Assembly: GCA_013215945.1 (NCBI GenBank)
Contig: JABSOM010000004.1
Coordinates: forward strand, 124,001 to 188,000
Length of the DNA: 64,000 nucleotides
From: Campylobacteraceae bacterium
GTDB taxonomy: Bacteria > Campylobacterota > Campylobacteria > Campylobacterales > Arcobacteraceae
Direction: 5' to 3'
In this document: one piece after another, positions 9,052 through 17,103 of the stretch
Numbering within the stretch: the stretch's first letter is position 1
How the letters are laid out: every line of letters begins with the position of its first letter
Notes under the pieces: generated by a model
Seen by the model: only the letters and a program-made list of their open reading frames with translations
Told to the model about the DNA's origin: nothing
Database searches by the model: none
Translations under genes and position numbers: made by a program

Positions 9052-9618
9052 TTATTTTATTTTTATAGGCAATAAACTTAAAAAACTCAAGGCTTCTGGT
9101 AAAGAAAAATATGCACCTTTGATATCATTGTAAGCAGGGTCAATTAAATAGTTTTTTGAGCTTTCAAAATTGGCTTTTTTAAGGCTATTTTTTATAAATA
9201 CGCTTTGTTCTAAATTACAATTATCAAAGAGTGCTTTTTCTAAATTACACTCTTCAAAACCTGTGTCTTTAATCTCTGAGTTTAAAAACTTCATTTGTCG
9301 TAAATCCAAAAGATGAAAAGAATTTTGAGAAAGATTACAGCCATCAAAAATAACATCAAAAGATTCAGAACAGGAACTCCACGAAAGTCCAATAAGTCTT
9401 GACTTTTTAAACGTAACATCATTAAACACGCAGTTTTTTAGCTCAACTAAAGACAAATCACAATCCGTAAAAGTACATTCAATAAACTTGCAATTATAAA
9501 AAACAGCCTTTGAAAAATCACATTTTACAAAAGTACAATTATCAAACTCAATATCTTCTAGATTTTTATCCGTATATTGTTCAAACTCTTCTTCCCAGTA
9601 ATCATTTTTTGAAAACAT
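9052..9618 (-). CDS. Pentapeptide-repeat protein (Qnr/McbG-like layout)
   Basis: 188 residues made largely of tandem five-residue units with a central Phe or Leu (CTFVKCDFSKAVFYNCKF, CNLEKALFDNCNLEQSVF). These should fold as a right-handed quadrilateral beta-helix. The C-terminal tail, NDIKGAYFSLPEALSFL, resembles the end of McbG/Qnr-type proteins, which mimic DNA and protect gyrase. Whether this one does so cannot be told from sequence alone. It is cysteine-rich. Confidence 0.75.
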   Translation of the reverse strand: MFSKNDYWEEEFEQYTDKNLEDIEFDNCTFVKCDFSKAVFYNCKFIECTFTDCDLSLVELKNCVFNDVTFKKSRLIGLSWSSCSESFDVIFDGCNLSQNSFHLLDLRQMKFLNSEIKDTGFEECNLEKALFDNCNLEQSVFIKNSLKKANFESSKNYLIDPAYNDIKGAYFSLPEALSFLSLLPIKIK

Positions 9619-9672
9619 AACACTCTTTTTTATTTTGATTTTATCATATTAAGAATAAATAATACTAAAGTA

Positions 9673-10116
9673 TTAACACATATTGTTTAACAAACCTTCA
9701 TTTTTATAACACAGATTTTTAAATTGACTTTGGAGATATTCACTGCTTCCAATACAATGTTCCATACTTTGTGATATCAATGATATTTCACTGTAAGCAA
9801 TTAGAGCATCTTGTTTAACTCTCTTTGAAAAAAAACCTTCAAGTATAAATGCAAACATATCTCCTGTAGTATTAAGATAATAAGCAGTGTTTTTTTCTTC
9901 ATTGCAGATACAAAAATCCAAACAATCCAAACAAATTTCCAGTGTTCTATTAATAGATTCTATACTTGTATCTTGTATTATAATGTTTCTATTCGTTTCA
10001 AAAGCAAGCGTATAAAAAGAAGATGCTTCTTTTTCTTGCCCATACATAAATACGCTATGAGCTTGTAATTTGTATTGATTGTATTGATTTATCAGTATAT
10101 TTGTTCTTTCAAGCAT
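9673..10116 (-). CDS. Uncharacterised helical protein, cysteine-rich
   Basis: 147 residues, not recognised. It appears mostly alpha-helical with a TPR-like flavour (EKEASSFYTLAFETNRN, KQDALIAYSEISLISQ). Several cysteines occur, including ICLDCLDFCIC in mid-protein and a terminal Cys. There is no signal peptide or membrane segment. It lies 10 bp downstream of cysH on the same strand, so the two are probably cotranscribed; a link to sulfur metabolism is only suggested by position. Confidence 0.55.
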   Translation of the reverse strand: MLERTNILINQYNQYKLQAHSVFMYGQEKEASSFYTLAFETNRNIIIQDTSIESINRTLEICLDCLDFCICNEEKNTAYYLNTTGDMFAFILEGFFSKRVKQDALIAYSEISLISQSMEHCIGSSEYLQSQFKNLCYKNEGLLNNMC

Positions 10117-10126
10117 TTAATACTAC

Positions 10127-10747
10127 TTACAATTTACTGTGTAGTCCACACTCACGATTAGCTAAACCTTTAGTGGGATCAAAATAATTTTTTACATTCT
10201 CTAAATTATGCTTTTTTAAATACGCATTCATATCTTCTTCTTTAAAATGAAGTAAGGGTGCAACTTTAAGAACTCCATTAAGTCCTGTTGAAAATACTTC
10301 CATATTCCCTCTTAGTTCTGTTTGTTCACTTCTAATAGCAGTAAACCATACATCAGGGCTTTCTTCTTTCATAGCTCGTTTAAAGGGCTCTAACTTAAAC
10401 TGCTCCGTAAATAAATCATGTCGTTCATCATCAAGTTCTGGAATTCCTCCAAAAACACAATCATTTCTCATAGTACTCACCTTTGGAGTATAGATTTTAA
10501 TATTTAATTTTAAAGCTTCGATGATTTTTTGTGCCACTAAATAAGTCTCTCTTGTGTTATATCCTGAATCAATCCAAATTACATGAATATCAGGTTTTAT
10601 TTGTGTCACCATATGTAAAATTACTGCTTCGTGATATCCAAAGTTGGTAGTAACTAAAGGTTTAGAAGAATTTTTCAGTACCCAGGAAATAATTTCTTCT
10701 GGTGTTTTACTTCCTAAATCTTTGTTCATTTTTTTAATATCTATCAT
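10127..10747 (-). CDS. cysH: Phosphoadenylyl-sulfate reductase (CysH)
   Basis: 206 residues. It reduces activated sulfate (PAPS, or possibly APS) to sulfite in assimilatory sulfate reduction. Family signs are the modified PP-loop region (TTNFGYHEAVILHMV), WIDSGYNTRETY, and the C-terminal catalytic NRECGLHSKL with Cys200. The CC...CXXC cysteines that bind the Fe-S cluster of APS-type enzymes are absent, favouring the PAPS type. AGGA precedes the ATG. No cysD, cysN or cysI is visible nearby. Confidence 0.88.
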   Translation of the reverse strand: MIDIKKMNKDLGSKTPEEIISWVLKNSSKPLVTTNFGYHEAVILHMVTQIKPDIHVIWIDSGYNTRETYLVAQKIIEALKLNIKIYTPKVSTMRNDCVFGGIPELDDERHDLFTEQFKLEPFKRAMKEESPDVWFTAIRSEQTELRGNMEVFSTGLNGVLKVAPLLHFKEEDMNAYLKKHNLENVKNYFDPTKGLANRECGLHSKL

Positions 10748-10857
10748 TGTATTTCCTATTTAAGGTACATTAAATTAATAATAATTATTACTATTGTATT
10801 TAAAATTTCCTAAATATTTGATTATTGTTTTAAATTAATTTTACACTTCATAAACAA

Positions 10858-11835
10858 TCACAAGGGACAAGATTCATTTTTATACTTTAGTAAAAAAATA
10901 TCTTTTAGGTTTTGATTTAAACCATTGCTATTAAACATTATAATTTCACGATAATATCGTTGAAAAGAAGAATGTGTAAAAATAGATTTTCCACCATTTA
11001 AGACCATTGCAGTTGTAATTAATTCTTGTACAAATAAAAACAACTCTACTCTTAATATACTCAATTCTTTTGCATCCGTACATGCTATAACTGATTCTTG
11101 TTTCTTTTTTAAAAGTAGTTTTGATTCTGTTTTAAAACTAATATTATTGGACTCTTTAATAGCAGCTTTTCCCAAACCGTAAATACAGTAATGTATGCTC
11201 TTAGCTAAAGAACGATTTTTAGAATAATTACCCAAGTTATGTGAAGATACAATATTTTTATCTTTTACAAAAAAATCTTTTAATTCAATATTTACTGTGT
11301 TTATTGAATATCCTACAAAAGTATCACAAGCAGGTGAAATGATAAAACCTTTTCTATTTTTAAAAGAGCTTAATACTTCTAATTCATACTCTTTATAATG
11401 AAAACCTATTAATAAAGAATCAAATATTGTATAACCACTGGCCCATGTTAAAGTACCTGTTAATAGATATCCATTTTTAACTTTTCTTCCCTGTACTTGT
11501 GTGGTTTTTAAATGCAAATGATTAATAGCAATACCACATTTTTTTTTAAAAAACCGTTCTTTTCTTGCAAAGTTATTTTTATTCATAATGGCATTTGCTG
11601 CAAGTATTTGAATAGCCAAAAAAGCAAGAGATCCAGAAAGCTCAGAAAATGTTGACAATAAAATGGCTTTGTATTTTTCTTGTAAAGCTGAAGAATATTT
11701 ATATAAAGCAAAAGTATCGTTATCAAAAGCAATATCAAAGGCATTTTTCAAAGTATTTTTATCTTCATCCATAACATGTAAAGCTAAGTTTTTGATTTTA
11801 CAAAGGGTGCTTTTTATTTTCTTATTGTAATTCAT
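10858..11835 (-). CDS. Divergent acyl-CoA-dehydrogenase/DszC-like flavoprotein
   Basis: 325 residues. The middle beta-domain has NGYLLTGTLTWASGYTIFDS, typical of acyl-CoA dehydrogenases and of the DszC/SfnC-type FMNH2-dependent monooxygenases. A helical C-terminal part follows (LRVELFLFVQELITTAM, NGGKSIF). It is shorter than the usual 380-400 residues and very lysine/asparagine-rich, so it may have diverged or lost activity. Being next to cysH, a role in organosulfur use is a possible inference, but no acyl-CoA pathway or reductase partner is adjacent. I could not place a catalytic base with confidence. Confidence 0.6.
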   Translation of the reverse strand: MNYNKKIKSTLCKIKNLALHVMDEDKNTLKNAFDIAFDNDTFALYKYSSALQEKYKAILLSTFSELSGSLAFLAIQILAANAIMNKNNFARKERFFKKKCGIAINHLHLKTTQVQGRKVKNGYLLTGTLTWASGYTIFDSLLIGFHYKEYELEVLSSFKNRKGFIISPACDTFVGYSINTVNIELKDFFVKDKNIVSSHNLGNYSKNRSLAKSIHYCIYGLGKAAIKESNNISFKTESKLLLKKKQESVIACTDAKELSILRVELFLFVQELITTAMVLNGGKSIFTHSSFQRYYREIIMFNSNGLNQNLKDIFLLKYKNESCPL

Positions 11836-12281
11836 TGATTTTATCTTTGTTCCAAAAGTAAATTTTTATAATATTCATAATCATCATGTTAAAAAAAGAC
11901 AGTTAAAAGTTAACATCTCTTTGTCTAACATAAGGGGGGATATTTATTATTACCACTCTTTTATTCTTGCAATAAGATAATTATATTAGTTATTTAGTTA
12001 ATCTACTATTAAATTCACTGCTTCTTAAATAATTTGATTTTGTGCCATCAAAATTTGGATAATTTGATTTTTTGTCCTCAAAATTTCAAAATAAATATTT
12101 TTTATTCTAGAAAAATAAATAAAAATATAATTTTAAATAATATTTTTTATGCTTATTTTACGCCTAAACTCTTTTTATATATGAATAAATAATTTATATA
12201 AAATTACGAGTAAAGGACTTGTAAATAAACACTTAACACAAAAACTTTACTATTACAAATATTTTATATAAAGGATTTGTA
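11836..12281. other. 446-bp intergenic region with dyads and direct repeats
   Basis: A divergent, very AT-rich gap between the flavoprotein gene and doxX. It holds the perfect dyad GTTAA-AAG-TTAAC at 11902-11914 and a pair of near-identical 30-bp repeats at 12029-12088. Two similar stretches (AAAGGACTTGTAA and AAAGGATTTGTAT) lie near the doxX start. No convincing coding sequence or RNA gene was seen. Confidence 0.6.
12029..12088. repeat. Tandem pair of about 30-bp direct repeats
   Basis: Two copies start with ATAATTTGATTTT and end with TCAAAATTT, 30 bp apart (12029 and 12059). Copy 1 contains ATTTTG-(6)-CAAAAT; copy 2 retains ATTTT...AAAAT. They could be repeated operator sites. Only two copies are present, so this is not a CRISPR array. 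Confidence 0.6.
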
Positions 12282-12704
12282 TTGTACAGATTATTATTTG
12301 GTCAAAAAAGAGTATTCGAAGATTTATCGTTGTTGTTACTTAGGTTATTTATGGGAGGGACTTTTATTGTTTATGTAAGTAAAAAAATACTTAATTTTGA
12401 TAATTATGTCATTTTGTTTTCAGATAAATTAGATTTACCTTTGCCTTTACTAAATCTTTATTTAGTGATTGCAGTTGAAGCAATAGGAGGAGTATTACTT
12501 CTAATAGGATTATTTACGAGATTGGCAACAATACCATTAATTATCACCATGATTACCGCATTATTCTTAGTCAATTTAGAAAAAGGTTTTGCAGCATCCA
12601 ATTTTGGTATGGAAATACCACTTGCGTATATATCCATTTTATTTGTATTATTTGCATTTGGATCCGGTAAATTTAGTCTAGAAAATAAAAAAACAAGTGA
12701 ATAA
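12282..12704 (+). CDS. DoxX-family membrane protein
   Basis: 140 residues with four hydrophobic helices. It shows the DoxX/DoxD pattern: LLRLFMGGTFIVYVSKKI near the start, then VEAIGGVLLLIGLFTRLATIPL. Function in this family is variable and mostly undefined; links to redox or respiratory chemistry have been reported for some members. It starts with TTG, preceded by AAAGGA. It stands alone, with 463 bp before the sigma factor gene. Confidence 0.8.
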   Translation: MYRLLFGQKRVFEDLSLLLLRLFMGGTFIVYVSKKILNFDNYVILFSDKLDLPLPLLNLYLVIAVEAIGGVLLLIGLFTRLATIPLIITMITALFLVNLEKGFAASNFGMEIPLAYISILFVLFAFGSGKFSLENKKTSE

Positions 12705-13167
12705 ATATTCACAGTTTACACTTTATTTTTAAGAAAATTTAAAAAAATCACATTCTAAAGGATCTTAACTCTGACGTTAATAAAGCTAAATCTTTTATTT
12801 TTTAGCCCAAAATGCTGAAAACTGTTAGTACATTTTATCACAGAGAGTGCAGGAACAAGAGAGAATTTTTGGACTTAGCTAACAAATAAAAATATTTAGG
12901 CACCCGAAGGGCTTTATCAATGTGTCAGTTGCTTTCTTGTTTCTTCTTTTCAAGAAAAGAAGATGCTAGAATGTACAGAGAAAATTCTGCTTGCAGACAA
13001 AATAAACGCAAAGGTCACTTTGTATGAGCTCTTAAATAATTACTTTATAAAAAGTTGAGATTCGTCCTCAGGGGCTAAGTAGCTTATTAATAAAGTGATA
13101 AAACAATACTCTTTTTCTTGTATAAGAATGATTATGATAATATCTATCAAAAAAATTTGGAATATTT
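12705..13167. other. 463-bp intergenic region before the FecI-like sigma gene
   Basis: The stretch about 12830-13060 is visibly less AT-rich than other gaps. It holds a dyad near 12950 (CTTCTTTTC-AAG-AAAAGAAG) and a 31-codon reading frame (about 12963-13058, beginning MLECTEKILLAD) without a clear ribosome-binding site. It looks like a leftover or intergenic element; I cannot name it. A Fur box lies at its right end. Confidence 0.5.
13122..13148. promoter_or_regulatory. Fur box upstream of the sigma factor gene
   Basis: GAATGATTATGATAATATC matches the repeated GATAAT/ATTATC Fur pattern. It ends about 20 bp before the ATG, where bound Fur would block transcription. Confidence 0.7.
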
Positions 13168-13641
13168 ATGATAGATTATTATAAAGAACTTTTTTATTAT
13201 GTACAACGCATGGTTAGAGACAAAGATAAAACGCAAGATGTCATTCAAGAAACATATGCTAGAGCCATAGAAGTAGACTCACGAATTAAAATCATTAATA
13301 AGCGCGCCTATTTATATAAAATGGCTCGAAATATTGTAATTGATGAAATAAATAAAAATAAAAATATCTCAAAAGTAGCGTATGAGGACAATTCAAATAT
13401 AATACCTGCATCTGAACAACCAGAAGAAATAATATTAAATCAAAGTTTAGAAAATAATTTAATGGATATCGTAAAAACTCTGCCTTCACGATCAAAACAA
13501 GCCTTCATTTTACATACAATTGATGGATATTCAAGAAAAGAGATTGCCTTAAAAATGGGAATTACGATAAATGCTGTTGAAAAACATATTACAAGAGCAA
13601 CTATGAAAATCCAAGAAAAATTAGAAGAGGTTGAAGCATGA
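13168..13641 (+). CDS. FecI-like ECF sigma factor
   Basis: 157 residues. Region 2 is in the first half (DKTQDVIQETYARAIE and the YLYKMARNIVIDE segment). Region 4 is at 105-150, with LPSRSKQAFILHTIDGYSRK and an HTH ending INAVEKHITRA. There is no long extra domain. It would direct RNA polymerase to the downstream receptor when released or activated through FecR. Its stop overlaps the fecR-like start (ATGA), and a Fur box precedes it. Confidence 0.88.
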   Translation: MIDYYKELFYYVQRMVRDKDKTQDVIQETYARAIEVDSRIKIINKRAYLYKMARNIVIDEINKNKNISKVAYEDNSNIIPASEQPEEIILNQSLENNLMDIVKTLPSRSKQAFILHTIDGYSRKEIALKMGITINAVEKHITRATMKIQEKLEEVEA

Positions 13642-14615
13642 AAAATTTAACAACAATTAATCAAATAGCAAGTTATTGGATAGCCTTAGAGAAAGAAGGG
13701 TTTTCACCAAGTGAAGAAAAAGAATTTAATACTTGGCTAAAAACGAATACTTTACATGAAGAAATATTTGTGAAAGCCAAAAAAACACAAAATTTGTTTA
13801 AAAACTTAAGTAAAAAAAATTCACAACAATTAAGTACTTATGCGAATAAAGCTGCTTTTAGAACAAAAATAATTGAAAAAACAAAACCTTTATTAATGGC
13901 TGCAGTATTTATATTAAGCATAGGTTTTGCAGTTTTTGAAGTCCATGATTATTACACTCCTTCTTACAGTAAAATATATATCACCAATAAAAATATTATC
14001 AAAACAATCAAACTTCCTGATAACTCTTTATTAAGTTTAGATGCAAAATCACAAATGCAAATTGATTTATTCTCTCATAAAAGAGAAATCTCACTTTTAT
14101 ATGGAAGAGCTATGTTTAATGTAGCAAAAGATAAAAACAGAGTGTTTACCATACAAGCAGGAAAAACCTTGATTGAAGTAATAGGCACAAAATTTGAAGT
14201 AAATAAAGAAAAAAACAAAACCTATGTTACAGTTGAAGAAGGAAAAGTAAAAGTTTCTTATATTCTTGCTTCTGGAAAAAATAAAAGTATTGTGCTTTTA
14301 CTTAAAGGTGAGACCCTAAGTTTAAATAATAATGGGAAAGTAGAAAAGTATGAAAAAAGAGATATTTCATCCTTGGCTTCATGGAGAGAAAATCTACTAA
14401 TCTTTAAAGAAACTTCCCTGAATGATGCCTTTAAAGAATTTTCTAGGTATAAACACTTTGATGTTTTATACAAAAACAATGAAATTAAAGATTTTCTTAT
14501 CTCAGGGAAATTTACTAAAGATGAGTTTCAGATATTCTTAACAACCCTTCCTAAGATTTATCCCATTAAAATCACTAAAAATAAGAATTTAATACAAATT
14601 TCAAAAATAAATTAA
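13638..14615 (+). CDS. FecR-like anti-sigma/sigma regulator
   Basis: 325 residues. The N-terminal cytoplasmic DUF4880-type segment (ASYWIALEKEGFSPSEEKEF) is followed by one membrane helix near 84-102. The periplasmic FecR domain (about 105-210) has KTIKLPDNSLLSLDAKSQMQ and VIGTKFEVNKEKNKTYVTVE. A C-terminal domain (about 250-320) is STN/DUF4974-like. It senses the receptor's STN domain across the periplasm and controls the sigma factor encoded 4 bp upstream. Confidence 0.85.
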   Translation: MKNLTTINQIASYWIALEKEGFSPSEEKEFNTWLKTNTLHEEIFVKAKKTQNLFKNLSKKNSQQLSTYANKAAFRTKIIEKTKPLLMAAVFILSIGFAVFEVHDYYTPSYSKIYITNKNIIKTIKLPDNSLLSLDAKSQMQIDLFSHKREISLLYGRAMFNVAKDKNRVFTIQAGKTLIEVIGTKFEVNKEKNKTYVTVEEGKVKVSYILASGKNKSIVLLLKGETLSLNNNGKVEKYEKRDISSLASWRENLLIFKETSLNDAFKEFSRYKHFDVLYKNNEIKDFLISGKFTKDEFQIFLTTLPKIYPIKITKNKNLIQISKIN

Positions 14616-14654
14616 ATTCGTGTCCGCTTTTTGTTCTTTTTTAGTCTTATAGTT

Positions 14655-14685
14655 CAAGAGAATGATTATCAGAATTATTTTCATA
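14655..14685. promoter_or_regulatory. Fur box upstream of the siderophore receptor
   Basis: GAGAATGATTATCAGAATTATT contains an excellent AATGATTATC core. It lies about 50 bp before the receptor start, so the receptor has its own iron-controlled promoter besides any sigma-dependent one. Confidence 0.75.
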
Positions 14686-14733
14686 CAATTTAAAATAAAT
14701 TTAATTAAATTGCTTTAATTCTAAGGAGAACAG

Positions 14734-17100
14734 ATGAATATAAAAAAAACAGTATTATTAAGTCCCCTTGTGGCTATTTTATTAGCTTCAAATGTATATG
14801 CAGCACAAAACTTTTCCATCAAAGCACAAAGTTTACAAGAAGCAATACAAAGTATTTCAAAAAAAGCAAAAATACCTTTTATAGTCGATGCCGTACTATT
14901 AAAAGGAAAAACCTCTAAGAGTATTAAAAATATTGAAGGTCTACAAAATGCCTTAAATAAATTACTTGAAAAAAGTGGTTTAAAAGCAAGTATAGAAGAT
15001 GGCGCAATTATTATTAAACAAATAATAATTATAAAAAATACTTATTCTTCAAATTTAGGAGAAGTGGAAGTTATTGAAAGATCAGGTAATATTACAGAAA
15101 AAAGTGGTTCTTATACTATTAGTTCTATGAATAGTGCTACAAAAATGAACTTATCTATTTTAGATACACCACAAAGTGTAAGTGTAGTTACAAGAGAAAA
15201 AATGAACGACTTTTCACTTAATACAATCAATGATGTTTTACATCAAGTGCCAGGAATTACTGTTGAATTAAGAGAACCTAACAGAGCTAAATTTACAGCA
15301 AGAGGTTTTGCTATTAGTAATTTACAAATGGATGGTTTATCTTTACCACTTGATGCTGAATATTCAATGGGAGGCGTTGCAACTGAGATTTTTGATCATA
15401 TTGAAGTAACTAAAGGTGCTACTGCTCTTACAAGTGGTGCAGGAGATCCAAGTGCAAGTATCAATCTTATTAGAAAAAGACCTACAAAAGAAGCACAACA
15501 TTCTGTTGATGTAAGTTTAGGTTCATGGAATAATAAAAAAATAATGGTGGATAGTAGTGACTCAATTAATGAAAACTTTAGAGCAAGAATTGTTGCTTCC
15601 TACGAAAAATCAGACTCTTATTTAGACAGATATAATTTCGATAATAACTTATTTTATGCTATTTTTGAAGCAGACTTAAGTGATGATACTTTACTCTCTT
15701 TTGGTTTTTCACGTTATCAAAATAACACAAATGAAGGGCCATGGGGAAGTTTACCTTTATATTATACTAATGGTAATGCTACATCTTATGATGTTTCTAA
15801 AAACACCTCATCTGATTGGTCATTTTGGGATACTACTAAAAGTGAAGCTTTTATACAAATTGATCAAAACTTAAAAAATGACTGGAAATTACAAAGTGTT
15901 TTTAAACATAATACGCACAAAGAGCGTTCAAATTTGTTTTATATGTATGGAACTCCCACACAAGGCGATGAATCAGGACTAAAAGCAAGCCAAAGTGATT
16001 ATTCTATTGATGTAAAAGAAAATCTTTTTGACTTATCTGTAAATGGGCCTTTTACATTAGCAAATAGAGAACACGAAGCAGTAATTGGAGTAAGTATTGC
16101 TCAAAGTTCTATTATAAAAGATTCCTTAAATGCAGATAATGGATATCCTATTATTCCAAACTTTGGCACTTGGAATGGAAGTATTGATAAGCCTAACTTT
16201 ATTACAAACAGTAAGCCTTCTGCTGATTTTACAAACAAACAAATAGCAATATATGCAGCAAGTAATATAAATATAACCGATTCACTTTCTTTATTATTAG
16301 GTTCACGAATATCGAATTGGGAAACAAAAGGTTACAGTTACAAAAACAGTGTCAACTCAAAAGATAAAAATGTTCTGACACCTTATGCGGGAATAGTATA
16401 CAAACTTAATGACAATCAAAGTATTTATGCAAGTTATACAACGTCGTTTAAACCTCAGGAAAAAATAGATGCCAATTTTAAACAAATCGAAGCCAGTGAG
16501 GGAAAAAACTATGAACTTGGAACAAAAGCAACATTTTTCGATGGCGCATTAAATGGTACTTTTTCTTTATTTAAAACAAAACAAAAAAATGTTGCTTCAA
16601 AAGGAGCAAAAATATCAGGAATACAAACCTATGATGTGGATGAAGGTTTAGAAAGTAAAGGGTTTGAAGTTGAACTAGTAGGAGAAATATATAAGAATTT
16701 GAACCTAAGTTTTGGATATACTAATCTCCGTATTAAAGACCTAGATGATAACGTAGCAAAAACATATATTCCCCAAGAAACAATAAAAATATCTACTTCA
16801 TATAACTTTGAATCCTTGCCTGCATTAAAAATTGGAACCAGTCTAAGATGGCAAGATGATATTTATAGAAATCAAAAACTAGCAACACAAGGGCCTAAAA
16901 CAGGAGAAATGATTGTTTCTAAACAAAAAGCCTATACCATTATTGATATTATGTCATCGTATAAAATAAGTAAAAACGTATCTACTTCTTTTAATATAAA
17001 GAATATTACCAATAAAAAATACTATTCTAGTTTGTACTGGGCTCAAGGTTCTTATGGTGCACCAAGGTCTTACCATTTTAATTTAAAATGGACATTCTAG
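14734..17100 (+). CDS. TonB-dependent siderophore receptor with STN signalling domain
   Basis: 788 residues. Signal peptide about 1-23 (ending NVYAA). STN (secretin/TonB short N-terminal) domain about 25-100 (FSIKAQSLQEAIQSISKKAK). Plug domain about 135-260, with DTPQSVSVVTREKMNDF and HQVPGITVELREPNRAKFTA. A 22-strand barrel follows and ends in the expected aromatic residue (HFNLKWTF). The plug and barrel resemble FpvA/FhuE-type ferric-siderophore receptors. The STN domain pairs it with the adjacent FecR and sigma genes. AAGGAGA precedes the ATG. The ligand cannot be deduced. Confidence 0.92.
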   Translation: MNIKKTVLLSPLVAILLASNVYAAQNFSIKAQSLQEAIQSISKKAKIPFIVDAVLLKGKTSKSIKNIEGLQNALNKLLEKSGLKASIEDGAIIIKQIIIIKNTYSSNLGEVEVIERSGNITEKSGSYTISSMNSATKMNLSILDTPQSVSVVTREKMNDFSLNTINDVLHQVPGITVELREPNRAKFTARGFAISNLQMDGLSLPLDAEYSMGGVATEIFDHIEVTKGATALTSGAGDPSASINLIRKRPTKEAQHSVDVSLGSWNNKKIMVDSSDSINENFRARIVASYEKSDSYLDRYNFDNNLFYAIFEADLSDDTLLSFGFSRYQNNTNEGPWGSLPLYYTNGNATSYDVSKNTSSDWSFWDTTKSEAFIQIDQNLKNDWKLQSVFKHNTHKERSNLFYMYGTPTQGDESGLKASQSDYSIDVKENLFDLSVNGPFTLANREHEAVIGVSIAQSSIIKDSLNADNGYPIIPNFGTWNGSIDKPNFITNSKPSADFTNKQIAIYAASNINITDSLSLLLGSRISNWETKGYSYKNSVNSKDKNVLTPYAGIVYKLNDNQSIYASYTTSFKPQEKIDANFKQIEASEGKNYELGTKATFFDGALNGTFSLFKTKQKNVASKGAKISGIQTYDVDEGLESKGFEVELVGEIYKNLNLSFGYTNLRIKDLDDNVAKTYIPQETIKISTSYNFESLPALKIGTSLRWQDDIYRNQKLATQGPKTGEMIVSKQKAYTIIDIMSSYKISKNVSTSFNIKNITNKKYYSSLYWAQGSYGAPRSYHFNLKWTF

Positions 17101-17103
17101 TAA

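Noticed and set aside
10770-10796. Fur-like AT palindrome upstream of cysH (TAATAATAATTATTA)
   Set aside because: It has no G/C positions of the Fur consensus and could arise by chance in this AT-rich gap.
12029-12088. CRISPR-like repeats
   Set aside because: Only two copies without a distinct spacer, and no cas genes are present.
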